This document shows positions 16,491 to 25,205 of a stretch of DNA of 64,000 nt, in pieces (position 1 is the first letter of the stretch; each line of letters starts with the position of its first letter). Position numbers and translations under genes: made by a program. The DNA lies in NCBI GenBank assembly GCA_026626905.1, contig JAPNUX010000006.1, positions 1-64,000 of the forward strand, in the 5' to 3' direction. The notes beneath the pieces were generated by a model. The model made no database searches, was not told the origin of the DNA, and worked only from the letters and a program-made list of their open reading frames with translations. The DNA is from Desulfurococcus sp. Its GTDB lineage: Archaea > Thermoproteota > Thermoprotei_A > Sulfolobales > Desulfurococcaceae.

Positions 16491-17216
16491 CTACCTGCAC
16501 TTCCGTGCTGACACTCTACGATACAATCCTACTAGCTTATTCATGCTGTTTATTACTGCAGCATTCAGCTTCTCCACGTAGATGCTTCTGCCGGCATCTC
16601 TGTCAATTAGCACTGCTGTGAAGCCTGAGGATAAGGCTCCTCCTACATCCTCTATAATGTTATCCCCCACGTGTATTATGTTATCCGGCTTGAAGCCCGA
16701 GGCTTTTGCGAACTCGAGGAAGATGGCTCTATCGGGTTTAGCGTACCCGACTACATCTGAGAACACTGTTATCTTAAAGTACTCTGAGAGCCCTACCTCC
16801 TCTAGTAGTAGCATTGTATACTTGCTAGGCCAGAAGAGAACATTTCCTATTAAACCCATGTATACGTTTTCTTCTCTCAGCTTCTCGAGTACACCCGGTA
16901 CATCTGGGAATACTACCCTCCTAGTCTTGATGTCCTTGAAGGCCTCCTCTATAATTGAATTTAGCATCTCAGTGGTAGTTGAGAGGCTAGTAGCCATTAA
17001 ATCCCTAGACTTTGATAGTAGCTCCATTGGATTCAAGCTGGGATTTAGCCTCCTAAGCCTGCGGGCATTCGTGTACGAGTTGAACACGGCTTCCTGGGCT
17101 TTCTCTAAGCTAACCTGGAGCTTCCTCGAGGCTACCTCGGAAATAGATGTGAGAACCATGTTTAAATCCACTAGCGTACCCCATACATCGAAGCTTACTG
17201 CAATGCAACTACTCAA
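16491..17216 (-). CDS. HAD superfamily hydrolase
   Basis: Haloacid-dehalogenase-fold hydrolase, probably a small-molecule phosphatase, 241 aa. Motif I is SFDVWGTLVD, with nucleophile Asp10 and Trp at the position where most phosphatases have a second Asp. Motif II is GLIGN, the motif III Lys lies in VGYAKPD, and motif IV is HVGDNIIEDVGGA. The TTG at 17216 is chosen because GGTGA (the end of moaB) lies 7 bases upstream; an in-frame TTG at 17249 would overlap moaB with no ribosome site. Odd motif I makes phosphatase versus dehalogenase uncertain. Confidence 0.85.
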   Translation of the reverse strand: MSSCIAVSFDVWGTLVDLNMVLTSISEVASRKLQVSLEKAQEAVFNSYTNARRLRRLNPSLNPMELLSKSRDLMATSLSTTTEMLNSIIEEAFKDIKTRRVVFPDVPGVLEKLREENVYMGLIGNVLFWPSKYTMLLLEEVGLSEYFKITVFSDVVGYAKPDRAIFLEFAKASGFKPDNIIHVGDNIIEDVGGALSSGFTAVLIDRDAGRSIYVEKLNAAVINSMNKLVGLYRRVSARKCR

Positions 17217-17223
17217 CCTGTAT

Positions 17224-17712
17224 TCACCTGTCTCTATGGGGTCCTTCAAACCTGTCTACTTCCTCAATAACGTGGTTGATTACATCAAGAAGTATTTTTA
17301 AGCCTGTTTCAACAGCCTGCGGGGAACCTGGTAGCACTACGATTACTCTTCCATCGTGGAGGATGTAGAGTCCGGTTCTCGTGATTATCGCGCGGGCTCC
17401 AATACTCTCGAAAGATGCTCTCCTGAAGGCTTCACCAAAGCCTGGTAGCTCTCTCCACGCTATTGATTCAACGACATCTACTGTTATATCCCTGGGACTT
17501 GGTCCCGTGCCACCAATAAGCACTAGGACTCTACCTTTAACCTCACGTATAGCCTTAAGGATCTCCCTGTAGCTATTCCCTACAACAGTTTTACCGGTGA
17601 CTCTATAGCCTCTCCCCGATAAGTATTCAACTGCTTTCTCACCGCTGGTATCTACAGCCTCCCCTCTGGCTACTCTATCGCTAACAACTACAACATGGAA
17701 GTCAAGTATCAT
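17224..17712 (-). CDS. moaB: MoaB/MogA-type molybdenum cofactor protein
   Basis: Molybdopterin adenylyltransferase-family protein, 162 aa. Signatures are VVSDRVARGEAVDTSG, VLIGGTGPSPRDITVD and VLPGSPQAVETG, the MPT-binding motifs of MogA/MoaB. It adenylylates molybdopterin so that Mo or W can be inserted; W enzymes are usual in hyperthermophiles. Co-directional with the HAD gene, whose ribosome site sits in its stop region. Its start faces the alkyltransferase gene across a 45-base divergent gap. Confidence 0.9.
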   Translation of the reverse strand: MILDFHVVVVSDRVARGEAVDTSGEKAVEYLSGRGYRVTGKTVVGNSYREILKAIREVKGRVLVLIGGTGPSPRDITVDVVESIAWRELPGFGEAFRRASFESIGARAIITRTGLYILHDGRVIVVLPGSPQAVETGLKILLDVINHVIEEVDRFEGPHRDR

Positions 17713-17727
17713 AAACTAGCCACCACC

Positions 17728-17737
17728 CTATACTTAA
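17728..17737 (+). promoter_or_regulatory. TATA element placing the alkyltransferase transcript start at its start codon
   Basis: CTATACTTAA is centred about 25 bases before the GTG at 17758. Initiation would therefore fall at or next to that codon, giving a leaderless mRNA. This supports the longer of two candidate starts for the downstream gene. Confidence 0.45.
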
Positions 17738-17757
17738 TTACCGCGTGTTTTTAACTC

Positions 17758-18156
17758 GTGTTACAGGTCCCACAGCCATGGCTGGTGGGCGGTGTGATCG
17801 TTATTGAAGAGCAAAACGGGGTTTTAATACTGCGGAAGGCATCCCTTAGCGATATATGTGAAGCCGTGTACGCTGTAACCATGACTATACCTCCAGGTAG
17901 AGTATCAACATACTCTAGTATTGCTAGAGTGCTCGGCGTAAGCCCGCGGATTGTAGCCTACTGCCTCTCCAAGAATAAGGAGTTAATTAAGATACCGTGT
18001 CATAGAGTCGTGTACAGCAACAGGGGTTTAGGAGGCTTCTCGAACGGGGGGCCGCTACTCAAGAAGCGATTACTAGAGCTAGAGGGTGTCAGAGTTAAAG
18101 ATAACCGGGTTGAAAAGGAGTTCATAGTGGATGTGGGAGGGATGATATTAGAGTAA
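17758..18156 (+). CDS. ogt: Methylated-DNA--protein-cysteine methyltransferase (O6-alkylguanine repair)
   Basis: Suicide DNA-repair protein that takes alkyl groups from O6-guanine onto a cysteine. The active-site motif is IPCHRVV, preceded by the helix-turn-helix GRVSTYSSIARVLGVSPRIVAYCLSKN and followed by GLGGFSNGGPLLKKRLLELEGV. 132 aa is short: only the C-terminal catalytic domain is well developed. The GTG at 17758 suits a leaderless transcript. A GTG at 17794 with GGTGG upstream is the alternative start and would give 120 aa. Confidence 0.88.
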   Translation: MLQVPQPWLVGGVIVIEEQNGVLILRKASLSDICEAVYAVTMTIPPGRVSTYSSIARVLGVSPRIVAYCLSKNKELIKIPCHRVVYSNRGLGGFSNGGPLLKKRLLELEGVRVKDNRVEKEFIVDVGGMILE

Positions 18157-18216
18157 TAGGATTGAAGTGTATTCTTTAAGACTTTGATGATAACAGTGTT
18201 ATTAGAGGTGGTTAAC

Positions 18217-18588
18217 GTGAAGACGTTTTGCGAGGTGCTCAATAGGAAGATAGCTCCAGCAGTAAAATTCTACCTAGCTTGGAAGCTTGTAAGAGATTAC
18301 GGTTTAACTCAAGTGAAGGCTGCAAGAATACTGGGGTTAAAGCAGTCTGCAGTAAACTACGCTGCTACCGGTAGAAGGAAGCCTAGGTACTACGATGAGA
18401 TCCTAGGGGTTCCAGGTGTCAGAGAGATCCTTGATAGGCTGGTCGAAGGATTCATAGAGAAAGGGGAATTCGAGTTATGCACGCTGTGCTACCAGCTACT
18501 CTCAACTGGACTCTACACTAGGATCCTCGAAGCTGTTGGAGAGCCAGCTGGCAGCGTGAAGATTCCCCGTCAGACAGCAGGGGGATAA
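18217..18588 (+). CDS. Small HTH transcriptional regulator (COG2522-like)
   Basis: 123-aa DNA-binding protein. The first 55 residues contain a helix-turn-helix: YGLTQVKAARILGLKQSAV followed by NYAATGRRKPRYY. This is the pattern of archaeal XRE-like regulators of the COG2522 type. The C-terminal half is helical with Cys-Thr-Leu-Cys (CTLC), possibly a metal or redox site. GTG at 18217 has GAGGTG six bases upstream and begins with the family-like KTFCEVLNRKIAPAV; ATG at 18184 lacks a ribosome site. Target genes are unknown; the MFS gene follows. Confidence 0.8.
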   Translation: MKTFCEVLNRKIAPAVKFYLAWKLVRDYGLTQVKAARILGLKQSAVNYAATGRRKPRYYDEILGVPGVREILDRLVEGFIEKGEFELCTLCYQLLSTGLYTRILEAVGEPAGSVKIPRQTAGG

Positions 18589-18670
18589 TAGCCCTTGTAC
18601 TTTAAGGTGGCTTCAAGACCTTCTAGTTTTAATCCCTAGGGCTTCTAGGTAACCCTTGGTGGATGTGCTT

Positions 18671-19870
18671 ATGAAGAGCTCGCGGGGAAATAACATTCCA
18701 GTGGTAGTGGTGCTCCTAGCAGCCTACATGCTAGTCTACTTCCATAGGACGATGACAGGAGTGATGAAGCCTGAAATAGACTACTATTCAAGCTACTACG
18801 GGGTGGAGCCAAGCATGCTTCTAGCAGTAATGGCTTCAGCCTACTTCTACGGTTATGCTGCCAGCCAGGCTTTCACAGGCCCTCTACTAGACTACTACGG
18901 GGTTAGACGGGTTGGAAGCTTAATGCTAGCACTACTCGGCCTAGCTACACTAGTAATGAGCCTGCCAAACCCTCTCACTCTTGTAGCTGGCCGTATACTC
19001 ATAGGGGTTTCAGCTGCTGTAGCCTTCCTATCATACATGAGGACTTCAGCTCTTGGATTTGATATCAGCATGCAGGGGAGGCTGGCATCCTATGCTCTCT
19101 TTGCTGGAAGCCTGAGCACTATTCTAGCATCATATCCTCTAAGACTACTATTAAATGCTGCAGGGGTAGCACCCGCGCTAATAATACTTGCGCTGCTAGC
19201 ATTCATTCTAGCGGTAATGGTTTACGCTACATCAAGAGATGAAGGTAGAGGTAGAGATACTGGAAGCTCCCGCAACCCTCTCTCAACTCTAAGACTAGTC
19301 GCTGGAGACAGGCATATATGGGGGGCAGGCTTCGCAGGCATAGCCACTTATGGAGTCGGATTAGCCTATCAATCAGCATGGGGTCAGATACACCTGGAGA
19401 AGGCTTTCGCTATGGATAAGAACACTATCAGCATCTACATCATGGTGATAGCTGTAGTGTTCACAGTTAGCTGTATTCCAGCAGGATACCTCAGCGATAA
19501 GCTCAAGCGGAGGAAACCCTTCCTGATAGCCTCGGCTTCAGCCTCCGCAGCCTCATGGCTTCTCATGTACCTGTCAACTATACTACACTCAACCCAGCTA
19601 CTCCTAGCATCCCTAGTCACGCTTGGTGTCTCACTAGGACTACACATTGTTGCTCCAACCATGGCTAAAGAACCCTACGACCCGGGGATTTCAGGTACCG
19701 CAGTCTCATTCTTCAATATAATACTCTTCACAGGCATAGCAGTAATACAGAACACATTCACTATAATAGACCCAGTATGGTCTATCATAGCCAGCCTCCT
19801 AATAGCTCTAGCAGGGATCATCTCTACTATAGTATTAACAAAGGAAACATATAAAGCGGCAGGCACGTAA
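18671..19870 (+). CDS. Major facilitator superfamily transporter
   Basis: Secondary transporter of the cell membrane, 399 aa and 12 predicted helices. MFS signatures are the loop 2-3 motif GPLLDYYGVRRVGS, the helix-4 stretch GRILIGVSAAVAFLSYMR, and the loop 8-9 equivalent GYLSDKLKRRKPFL. A charged central loop (SRDEGRGRDTGSSRN) splits the halves. The ATG at 18671 has GGTGGA at about 7 bases and is preferred to the TTG at 18656. The substrate is unknown. Confidence 0.9.
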   Translation: MKSSRGNNIPVVVVLLAAYMLVYFHRTMTGVMKPEIDYYSSYYGVEPSMLLAVMASAYFYGYAASQAFTGPLLDYYGVRRVGSLMLALLGLATLVMSLPNPLTLVAGRILIGVSAAVAFLSYMRTSALGFDISMQGRLASYALFAGSLSTILASYPLRLLLNAAGVAPALIILALLAFILAVMVYATSRDEGRGRDTGSSRNPLSTLRLVAGDRHIWGAGFAGIATYGVGLAYQSAWGQIHLEKAFAMDKNTISIYIMVIAVVFTVSCIPAGYLSDKLKRRKPFLIASASASAASWLLMYLSTILHSTQLLLASLVTLGVSLGLHIVAPTMAKEPYDPGISGTAVSFFNIILFTGIAVIQNTFTIIDPVWSIIASLLIALAGIISTIVLTKETYKAAGT

Positions 19871-19988
19871 AATGACAACACTGGTCTTCGAGGAAGCCGT
19901 GAATTATATTTCGAGTGTAAGCACGATTAAACCAGAGGACAGAGTCTTAAAGTGAAGAAAGCTAAGAGTTTATCAGGGTTTACTCCAA

Positions 19989-20261
19989 GTGGGGTTTAAT
20001 GTAAGGGGGATTAAAGTGCTGGTGCCACTACTGTTAATCCTCGCTGGATTTGTTCTAGTGCTTACAGGTGTCACGCTGCTAATCCTCGGTATGCTTAGAG
20101 GAGAAAAAGAGGAAGTGAAGGGAGGAGTAGTTCTAGTAATCGGCCCTCTACCAGTAGTCTTCGGGAGCGACGAGAAAACCAGTAGTATACTAATGATTCT
20201 AGCTATAGTGCTAACACTCCTCGCTGTAATACTATTCCTGCTCCCGTGGTGGCGGCTATGA
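19989..20261 (+). CDS. DUF131 (TIGR00304) small membrane protein, copy 1
   Basis: 90-aa protein with two helices flanking a short loop with the family hallmark GGVVLVIGPLPVVFGSDEK. The function is unknown; the family is archaeal. A GTG at 20016 preceded by AGGGGG is a strong alternative start and would remove the first nine residues. It overlaps the next, related gene by 4 bases (ATGA), so the two are translated together. Confidence 0.8.
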   Translation: MGFNVRGIKVLVPLLLILAGFVLVLTGVTLLILGMLRGEKEEVKGGVVLVIGPLPVVFGSDEKTSSILMILAIVLTLLAVILFLLPWWRL

Positions 20262-20554
20262 GGGAGATCTCAAGGCTGGCATTCTTCCTCATTATTACAG
20301 GGATAATCTTTGTAGCTATTGGAAGCTTGGCTATTGCTCTCGAGGCTGCATTCAGTAGTGGCTCGTCAACAGTATCCACTGGAGGCTGCATAATAGTATT
20401 CTTCATACCTATATGCTTTGGCTCGGGTACTTATGGGAACATCCTTCTTCTAGCCTCAATAGTACTCAGCATTATTCTCACTCTTATACTACTAGTATTA
20501 AGCGTGATACACGCTAAGACACCTAGAGAACCGCCAGCCATGCTCTCTAGATGA
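20258..20554 (+). CDS. DUF131-like small membrane protein, copy 2 (divergent paralogue)
   Basis: 98-aa protein with the same plan as its upstream neighbour: helix, short loop GGCIIVFFIPICFGSGTYG, helix. The alignment of GGxxxxxxIPxxFGS with copy 1 shows that this is a paralogue. The loop has lost the GP and the acidic SDEK end. The ATG at 20258 overlaps the previous stop and has GGTGGCGG upstream, so it is chosen over GTG 20246. Function unknown; probably a heteromeric partner of copy 1 (inference). Confidence 0.72.
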   Translation: MREISRLAFFLIITGIIFVAIGSLAIALEAAFSSGSSTVSTGGCIIVFFIPICFGSGTYGNILLLASIVLSIILTLILLVLSVIHAKTPREPPAMLSR

Positions 20555-20766
20555 AAGGCTCTACCAGGACTACTAAACAGTCTCGCTATGGTTTCATATT
20601 AAAGCTCTAAATTATAGCGGGTTCATGATAGCAGTAATATACGCTGTATTGAGGCTTGAAGCGCATAAAACCTGTCTGAGGCTCCCCGCCTCCTTCAAGT
20701 ATTGTGAAGCATAGGGTAAGGTAGCCTGCTATTAGAGTATAGAGAAAATTATAGTTGATTTTCAAG

Positions 20767-20789
20767 GTAGATCAATAGTATTGATCTAC
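20767..20789. repeat. 23-bp near-perfect palindrome just past the lpd-like stop
   Basis: Half-sites GTAGATCAATA (20767-20777) and TATTGATCTAC (20779-20789) are exact reverse complements around a single base. It begins two bases beyond the stop codon of the lpd-like gene. It could be a regulator site or, on the minus strand, a 3'-end hairpin followed by an AT-rich run. It is too symmetric to be coding. Confidence 0.6.
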
Positions 20790-20791
20790 TT

Positions 20792-22162
20792 TCACTGCTT
20801 TCTTAGTAGGTGTATTGGTTCTCCTAGTATGTATTCAGCGAGGTCTCTAAGCGACTCTGATACTGTTAGATGCGGGTATGCTGTTATTGCAGCCTCAGTG
20901 AAGCTTAGCTTACCGAGGTATAGTGGCATGTACGCTGATATCACCTCGGAGGCATTAGGGGCTACTATTTGTATCCCGAGAACCCTCTCCCTTTTCTCGT
21001 CTAGCAGTACTTTTATAAAGGACTGCTTTCCTCCCTTAATCTTCACTGCTGAGAGATAGTATGCTGGAATCCTCACTTTCACGTACTTTACTCCCTTCTC
21101 AGTGAGAGCTTTCTCCGTGTAGCCTATGGTTGATACTTCAAGTCCTGTGAATATTGTTAATGGTATACTAGAGTAGTCTACGGGGAAACCAGTCTCACCA
21201 TTCATCCATCTCGCTGCTGAGATGCTTTCAAGTATAGCTTTATGGGCTAGCAGAGGTTCCCCGACAACGTCTCCTGTAGCATAGATGCCTGGAACACTAG
21301 TCTCAAACCTGTTATTTACTTTCACGAACCCTTTCCCGTATAGCTCAATGCCGTTTTCCACGAGCCCCACTCCACTCGTCCTCGGGGTTCTACCGGCTGC
21401 AACAACTATCTTCTCTGCTCTAACCTCCATGCCGCTGGATAGTTTAACAGTATACTCTCCATTAGACCTGCTGACGGATACTACTGTTTCCCCCTCCAGT
21501 ACTTTTACTCCTTTTGATGTAAGATGCAACTTTAATGCTTGAGCTACATCTCTATCTAGGTCTGATAGTATCTGTCTCCTTGTAACCAACACTACATTAA
21601 CCTTTAATGCTGAGAAAGCGTTAGCTATTTCCACGCCTACTACTCCACCACCAATTATCAGCATGCTTTCAGGCTTCTCGTCAAGGTAGAATACATCCCT
21701 GTTACTCAGGATTCCTCTGCCATCGAACTCTACGCCTGGTAGCATAGAGGGGTTAGTGCCTAAGGCTAGAAGTATTCTCTCCGCTTCTAGAAGCTTTCTC
21801 CCGCCCGCGTTTTCAACGAGTACCTCGCGGGGACTTTTTAGCACGGCTTTTCCTTCAATTAACTCCACATTATGTGATTCAAAGAGTCCTTTAATCCCCT
21901 CCCTACTCTCCTTGACGACTCCTCTAGCCCATTCTACGAGACTCTCCCATTTAACAGAGGCTTCACCACCGATTTTCTCAAGGCTTCGAATGGCCTCGGC
22001 TATATTGTAGAATGCTTTGCTCGGCACGCAGCCATAATTAGTGCATTCTCCTCCGATTAAGTGTTCTTCGACTACAGCTACCTTTAAGCCCCTGCTAGCC
22101 AGGTATACTGCAGCAGGGTATCCCCCGGTGCCTGAACCCACTACTACTGCATTGTACCTCAC
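20792..22162 (-). CDS. Dihydrolipoamide-dehydrogenase-like flavoprotein (glycine cleavage L-protein candidate)
   Basis: Class I pyridine-nucleotide disulfide oxidoreductase, 456 aa. The FAD site is VVGSGTGGYPAA (7-18), the redox-active disulfide is Cys40-TNYG-Cys45 in GGECTNYGCVPSK, the NAD site is IIGGGVVGVEIA, and the second FAD motif is YATGDV. In the C-terminal active-site motif the usual HxHPTxSE reads TAYPHLTVSE: Tyr429 stands where the catalytic His is expected, and His431 is nearby. It starts inside the gcvPB stop (ATGA), so it is the third gene of gcvPA-gcvPB-L. Role as GcvL is inferred from this linkage. Confidence 0.83.
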   Translation of the reverse strand: MRYNAVVVGSGTGGYPAAVYLASRGLKVAVVEEHLIGGECTNYGCVPSKAFYNIAEAIRSLEKIGGEASVKWESLVEWARGVVKESREGIKGLFESHNVELIEGKAVLKSPREVLVENAGGRKLLEAERILLALGTNPSMLPGVEFDGRGILSNRDVFYLDEKPESMLIIGGGVVGVEIANAFSALKVNVVLVTRRQILSDLDRDVAQALKLHLTSKGVKVLEGETVVSVSRSNGEYTVKLSSGMEVRAEKIVVAAGRTPRTSGVGLVENGIELYGKGFVKVNNRFETSVPGIYATGDVVGEPLLAHKAILESISAARWMNGETGFPVDYSSIPLTIFTGLEVSTIGYTEKALTEKGVKYVKVRIPAYYLSAVKIKGGKQSFIKVLLDEKRERVLGIQIVAPNASEVISAYMPLYLGKLSFTEAAITAYPHLTVSESLRDLAEYILGEPIHLLRKQ

Positions 22163-23718
22163 TGGATCTCCCCTCGAATTCTCTTAACATGGATCCTCCA
22201 TGTCGGAGTTGCGTATTTAGGGTGATTAGCCCTGGTTACATCTACTCTCCCTACACTAGTATTCCTCGGCCACTTTTTAAGCTCATCTGGATTACTGTAC
22301 GCAATTCTACTTATCTCCTTCAGTCTCTCAGCATACCTCTCAACATTCTCGGGGGTTTCAGACTCTGTGAACTCCACCATTAGAGCCTCCTTAACTATCA
22401 GAGGGAAGTATATAGTTGGAGCGTAGAAGCCGGCATCTAGTAGTCCTTTCGCTACATCTTCAGCTGTAACCCCTGTCTCCTCCATCATTGGTTGAGCACT
22501 TAGAACAACCTCATGCTTCCTAAATCTACCTTTACCATAAGGTATACTATAGCCTCTAACACCCTCCACTAGCTTCATAAAGTAGTTGGTTACTAGGACA
22601 GCGTGCTCTGCAACTCTTCTTAATCCCTGAGGCCCCATGCTTAGAATATACACGTACCCCCATACCAGTGGTGTTATATTAGCTAGAAACGCCTTCAGCA
22701 ATCCCGCGCTATGCTCACCGGGAGCTTTCACTCTGTAGAGGCCTGCCTCCTCATCGTAGATGACTCTGTAGCCGGGGGCTAAATCCGATAACCTTATATT
22801 CCTCTTCTCGTCGACTACTCTATCCTTAATGCATATTGGTCCAGCGCCAGGACCTCCCCCGCCATGGGGGGCAGCGAAGGTTTTATGTATGTTTAAGTGA
22901 GCTATGTCGAAGCCCATGTCGCCGGGTCTAGCGTAGCCTATTATCCCATTGAGGTTTGCTCCATCATAGTATAGTAGGGCGTCATGCTCGTGTAGCAGTC
23001 TTGCTATGTCGAGGATGTGTTCTTCGAACAAGCCTAGAGTGCTTGGATTCGTTATCATTAATCCAGCAGTTGAATCCCCTACCACGGATTTCAATGCCTC
23101 CATGTCTATGTTGCCGTCCTCAGCTGAGGGTACTTCTACAACCTTGAAGCCAGCCATTGCTGCACTAGCTGGATTGGTTCCATGAGCACTGTCAGGTATA
23201 ATTATCTCGGTTTTCCTGTCTACCTGTCCTTTCACCTCATGGTACCTTCTAATCACTAGGACTCCAGCAAGCTCTCCGTGAGCACCTGCAGCTGGATGAA
23301 GAATACATGTATCCATCCCGGTGATGCTTGCAAGCCACTTCTGAAGCTCGTACAGGATCTCCAGGATACCCTGTACTGTCCTCTCATCCTGCAGGGGGTG
23401 GAGGTTCACTATCCTCTGATCGCTAGCTACCTCTAACGCGATCTTAGGGTTATACTTCATAGTGCAGGATCCAAGGGGGACTGGGCCGTTGTCAACCCCG
23501 TATGCCATATGGGTTAGATTAGTGAAGTGTCTTGCTACTTCTATCTCGCTTAGCTCTGGAAGGCTGGGCTCACTACTCCTCCTCATCTCTGATGGCACGT
23601 TGATCCCGTCTACCAGTCTCCGCACCTCCTCTTCGGGTTCAGGTATAAGTATCCCTACTCTGCCTTTCCCGCCTATCTCGAAGATTAAGGGTTCCTTGAA
23701 GCCTGCCTGCCTATACAC
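22159..23718 (-). CDS. gcvPB: Glycine dehydrogenase (decarboxylating) subunit 2 (P-protein, PLP subunit)
   Basis: PLP-binding half of the glycine cleavage P-protein, which decarboxylates glycine and passes the aminomethyl group to lipoyl-H protein. 519 aa. The N-terminus MYRQAGFKEPLIFEIG is typical. The PLP lysine is in LNIHKTFAAPHGGGGPGAGP, and GSCTMKYNPK and HGTNPASAAM are further family blocks. It overlaps gcvPA by 8 bases and the L-like gene by 4. The length is full for the two-subunit form. Confidence 0.96.
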   Translation of the reverse strand: MYRQAGFKEPLIFEIGGKGRVGILIPEPEEEVRRLVDGINVPSEMRRSSEPSLPELSEIEVARHFTNLTHMAYGVDNGPVPLGSCTMKYNPKIALEVASDQRIVNLHPLQDERTVQGILEILYELQKWLASITGMDTCILHPAAGAHGELAGVLVIRRYHEVKGQVDRKTEIIIPDSAHGTNPASAAMAGFKVVEVPSAEDGNIDMEALKSVVGDSTAGLMITNPSTLGLFEEHILDIARLLHEHDALLYYDGANLNGIIGYARPGDMGFDIAHLNIHKTFAAPHGGGGPGAGPICIKDRVVDEKRNIRLSDLAPGYRVIYDEEAGLYRVKAPGEHSAGLLKAFLANITPLVWGYVYILSMGPQGLRRVAEHAVLVTNYFMKLVEGVRGYSIPYGKGRFRKHEVVLSAQPMMEETGVTAEDVAKGLLDAGFYAPTIYFPLIVKEALMVEFTESETPENVERYAERLKEISRIAYSNPDELKKWPRNTSVGRVDVTRANHPKYATPTWRIHVKRIRGEIQ

Positions 23719-25132
23719 GTCTACCAGCCTCCTCTAGTATCTCCTTCAGAGAGTTGATTAGTCGATCTATAGCTTTAGCGGTGTGAAGCTCTGTGAACGC
23801 GTAGAGGGCTGTTTCACCCAGCTCCGGATAGTATCCTCCTATGTAGAGCCCTCCATGGATCCCGCGTTTAAGTAGCTCTTCGTGCACGAACCTGTAGCTG
23901 ACGCCAGTATTGTTGAAGGAGATAGGGAACTCGTTGAAGAAGTCGGCTTTGAATACTCTCGTTAAGCCGATCTCCCTCATTCTCTGCGACGCGTAGTGTG
24001 CTCTCATATACATCAGCTCAGCGAGGCGTTTAAGCCCGCTCCAGCCGACTAGTGAGAGGTAGACGGCGACTGCTACAGCCATTAAGGCTTCATTAGTGCA
24101 TATATTCGATGTAGCCTTCTCCCTCCTGATATGCTGCTCTCTCGCCTGCCATATCATTGCGAAGGCTCTCTCACCACCATCTACTGTTGTCGTTAAACCT
24201 ATAATTCTACCCGGCATCTGCCTGATCAAGCTAGCATCGTACCTGACGGCAAAGATACCTAGATACGGTCCACCATAGTTTAATCCAAGCCCGAAGGGTT
24301 GTCCATCGCCTACTGCTATATCAGCACCCAGCTCTCCAGGCGGCTTGAGCAGGCCTAGAGCCATAGGGTACACGCCTGTAATGAAGATGGCATTCTTCTC
24401 GTGGGCTAGCTCTCCAATAGCCTTGACATTGGGTTCTATAATCCCGAAGAAGTTAGGGTACTGGATGTAGACGGCGGCTGTATCACTATCAACCAAGGAT
24501 TTAACAGCTTCAATACTGGTTGCACCGGTCTCTGCATCGTAGGGTATAGTATCTACTCTAACACTATGGGGTTTAACATAGGTTTCAACAACCTTTCTGT
24601 GGAGGGGGTTCATAGCAGCTGGAAGCAGGATCTTCCTCCTCCCCTTTCTAACTCTGAGCGACATGAGGACTGCTTCAGCTGCAGCTGAAGCCCAATCATA
24701 CATAGACGCGTTGACTACGTCCATATCCAGCAGCTCGGCTATTAAGCTCTGATACTCGAAGAGCGCTTGCATGAGACCCTGAGATATCTCGGCTTGGTAA
24801 GGCGTGTAGGCTGTAAGGAACTCTCCTCTCGATATAATATACTTTACGAGCGGGGGTATGTAGTGAGGGTAGACGCCGCCACCCATGAATGGCGGTGGAT
24901 TAAACACCTTGTTTCGTGCTAGCTTCTCATCAACAATTCCTTTAACCTCTATCTCTGAGAGAGGCCTTCCTGCTCCAATCTCAAGCTTACTCCAGGCTTC
25001 CTCGTCGAGAAGGATCTCTCTAGGTATATCATTAAAGAGCTCGCTGACATCTCTAACCCCGATTACCTCTAGCATTCTTCTAACAGACTCACTTGTTAAG
25101 CTTGGAATCCAGGGATGGCTTAACGTATCCAC
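23711..25132 (-). CDS. gcvPA: Glycine dehydrogenase (decarboxylating) subunit 1 (P-protein)
   Basis: Non-PLP half of the heteromeric P-protein. Signatures are FNPPPFMGGGVYPHYIPP, FLTAYTPYQAEISQGLMQALFEYQ and NASMYDWASAAAEA. The start is taken as one of three consecutive GTGs (25138, 25135, 25132) leading into DTLSHPWIPSLT. The frame is open 70 bases further up, but that stretch contains the promoter and encodes no conserved sequence. About 473 aa, the usual size. First gene of the operon, divergent from gcvT. Confidence 0.94.
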   Translation of the reverse strand: MDTLSHPWIPSLTSESVRRMLEVIGVRDVSELFNDIPREILLDEEAWSKLEIGAGRPLSEIEVKGIVDEKLARNKVFNPPPFMGGGVYPHYIPPLVKYIISRGEFLTAYTPYQAEISQGLMQALFEYQSLIAELLDMDVVNASMYDWASAAAEAVLMSLRVRKGRRKILLPAAMNPLHRKVVETYVKPHSVRVDTIPYDAETGATSIEAVKSLVDSDTAAVYIQYPNFFGIIEPNVKAIGELAHEKNAIFITGVYPMALGLLKPPGELGADIAVGDGQPFGLGLNYGGPYLGIFAVRYDASLIRQMPGRIIGLTTTVDGGERAFAMIWQAREQHIRREKATSNICTNEALMAVAVAVYLSLVGWSGLKRLAELMYMRAHYASQRMREIGLTRVFKADFFNEFPISFNNTGVSYRFVHEELLKRGIHGGLYIGGYYPELGETALYAFTELHTAKAIDRLINSLKEILEEAGRRV

Positions 25133-25160
25133 CACCACGTCAACATGATATAATGTCCTG

Positions 25161-25170
25161 TAAATATTTA
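25161..25170. promoter_or_regulatory. Symmetric TATA element shared by divergent gcvPA and gcvT
   Basis: TAAATATTTA is a perfect 10-bp palindrome in the 73-base gap between the two start codons. Read either way it is a usable TATA box: about 26 bases to the left leads to the gcvPA GTG codons (near-leaderless), and to the right leads to a short leader with GGTG before the gcvT ATG. A second AT-rich element, GATATATA at 25182-25189, may serve gcvT instead. Confidence 0.5.
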
Positions 25171-25205
25171 TGCTATGTATCGATATATAGGTAGTGGTGT
25201 AGTGC

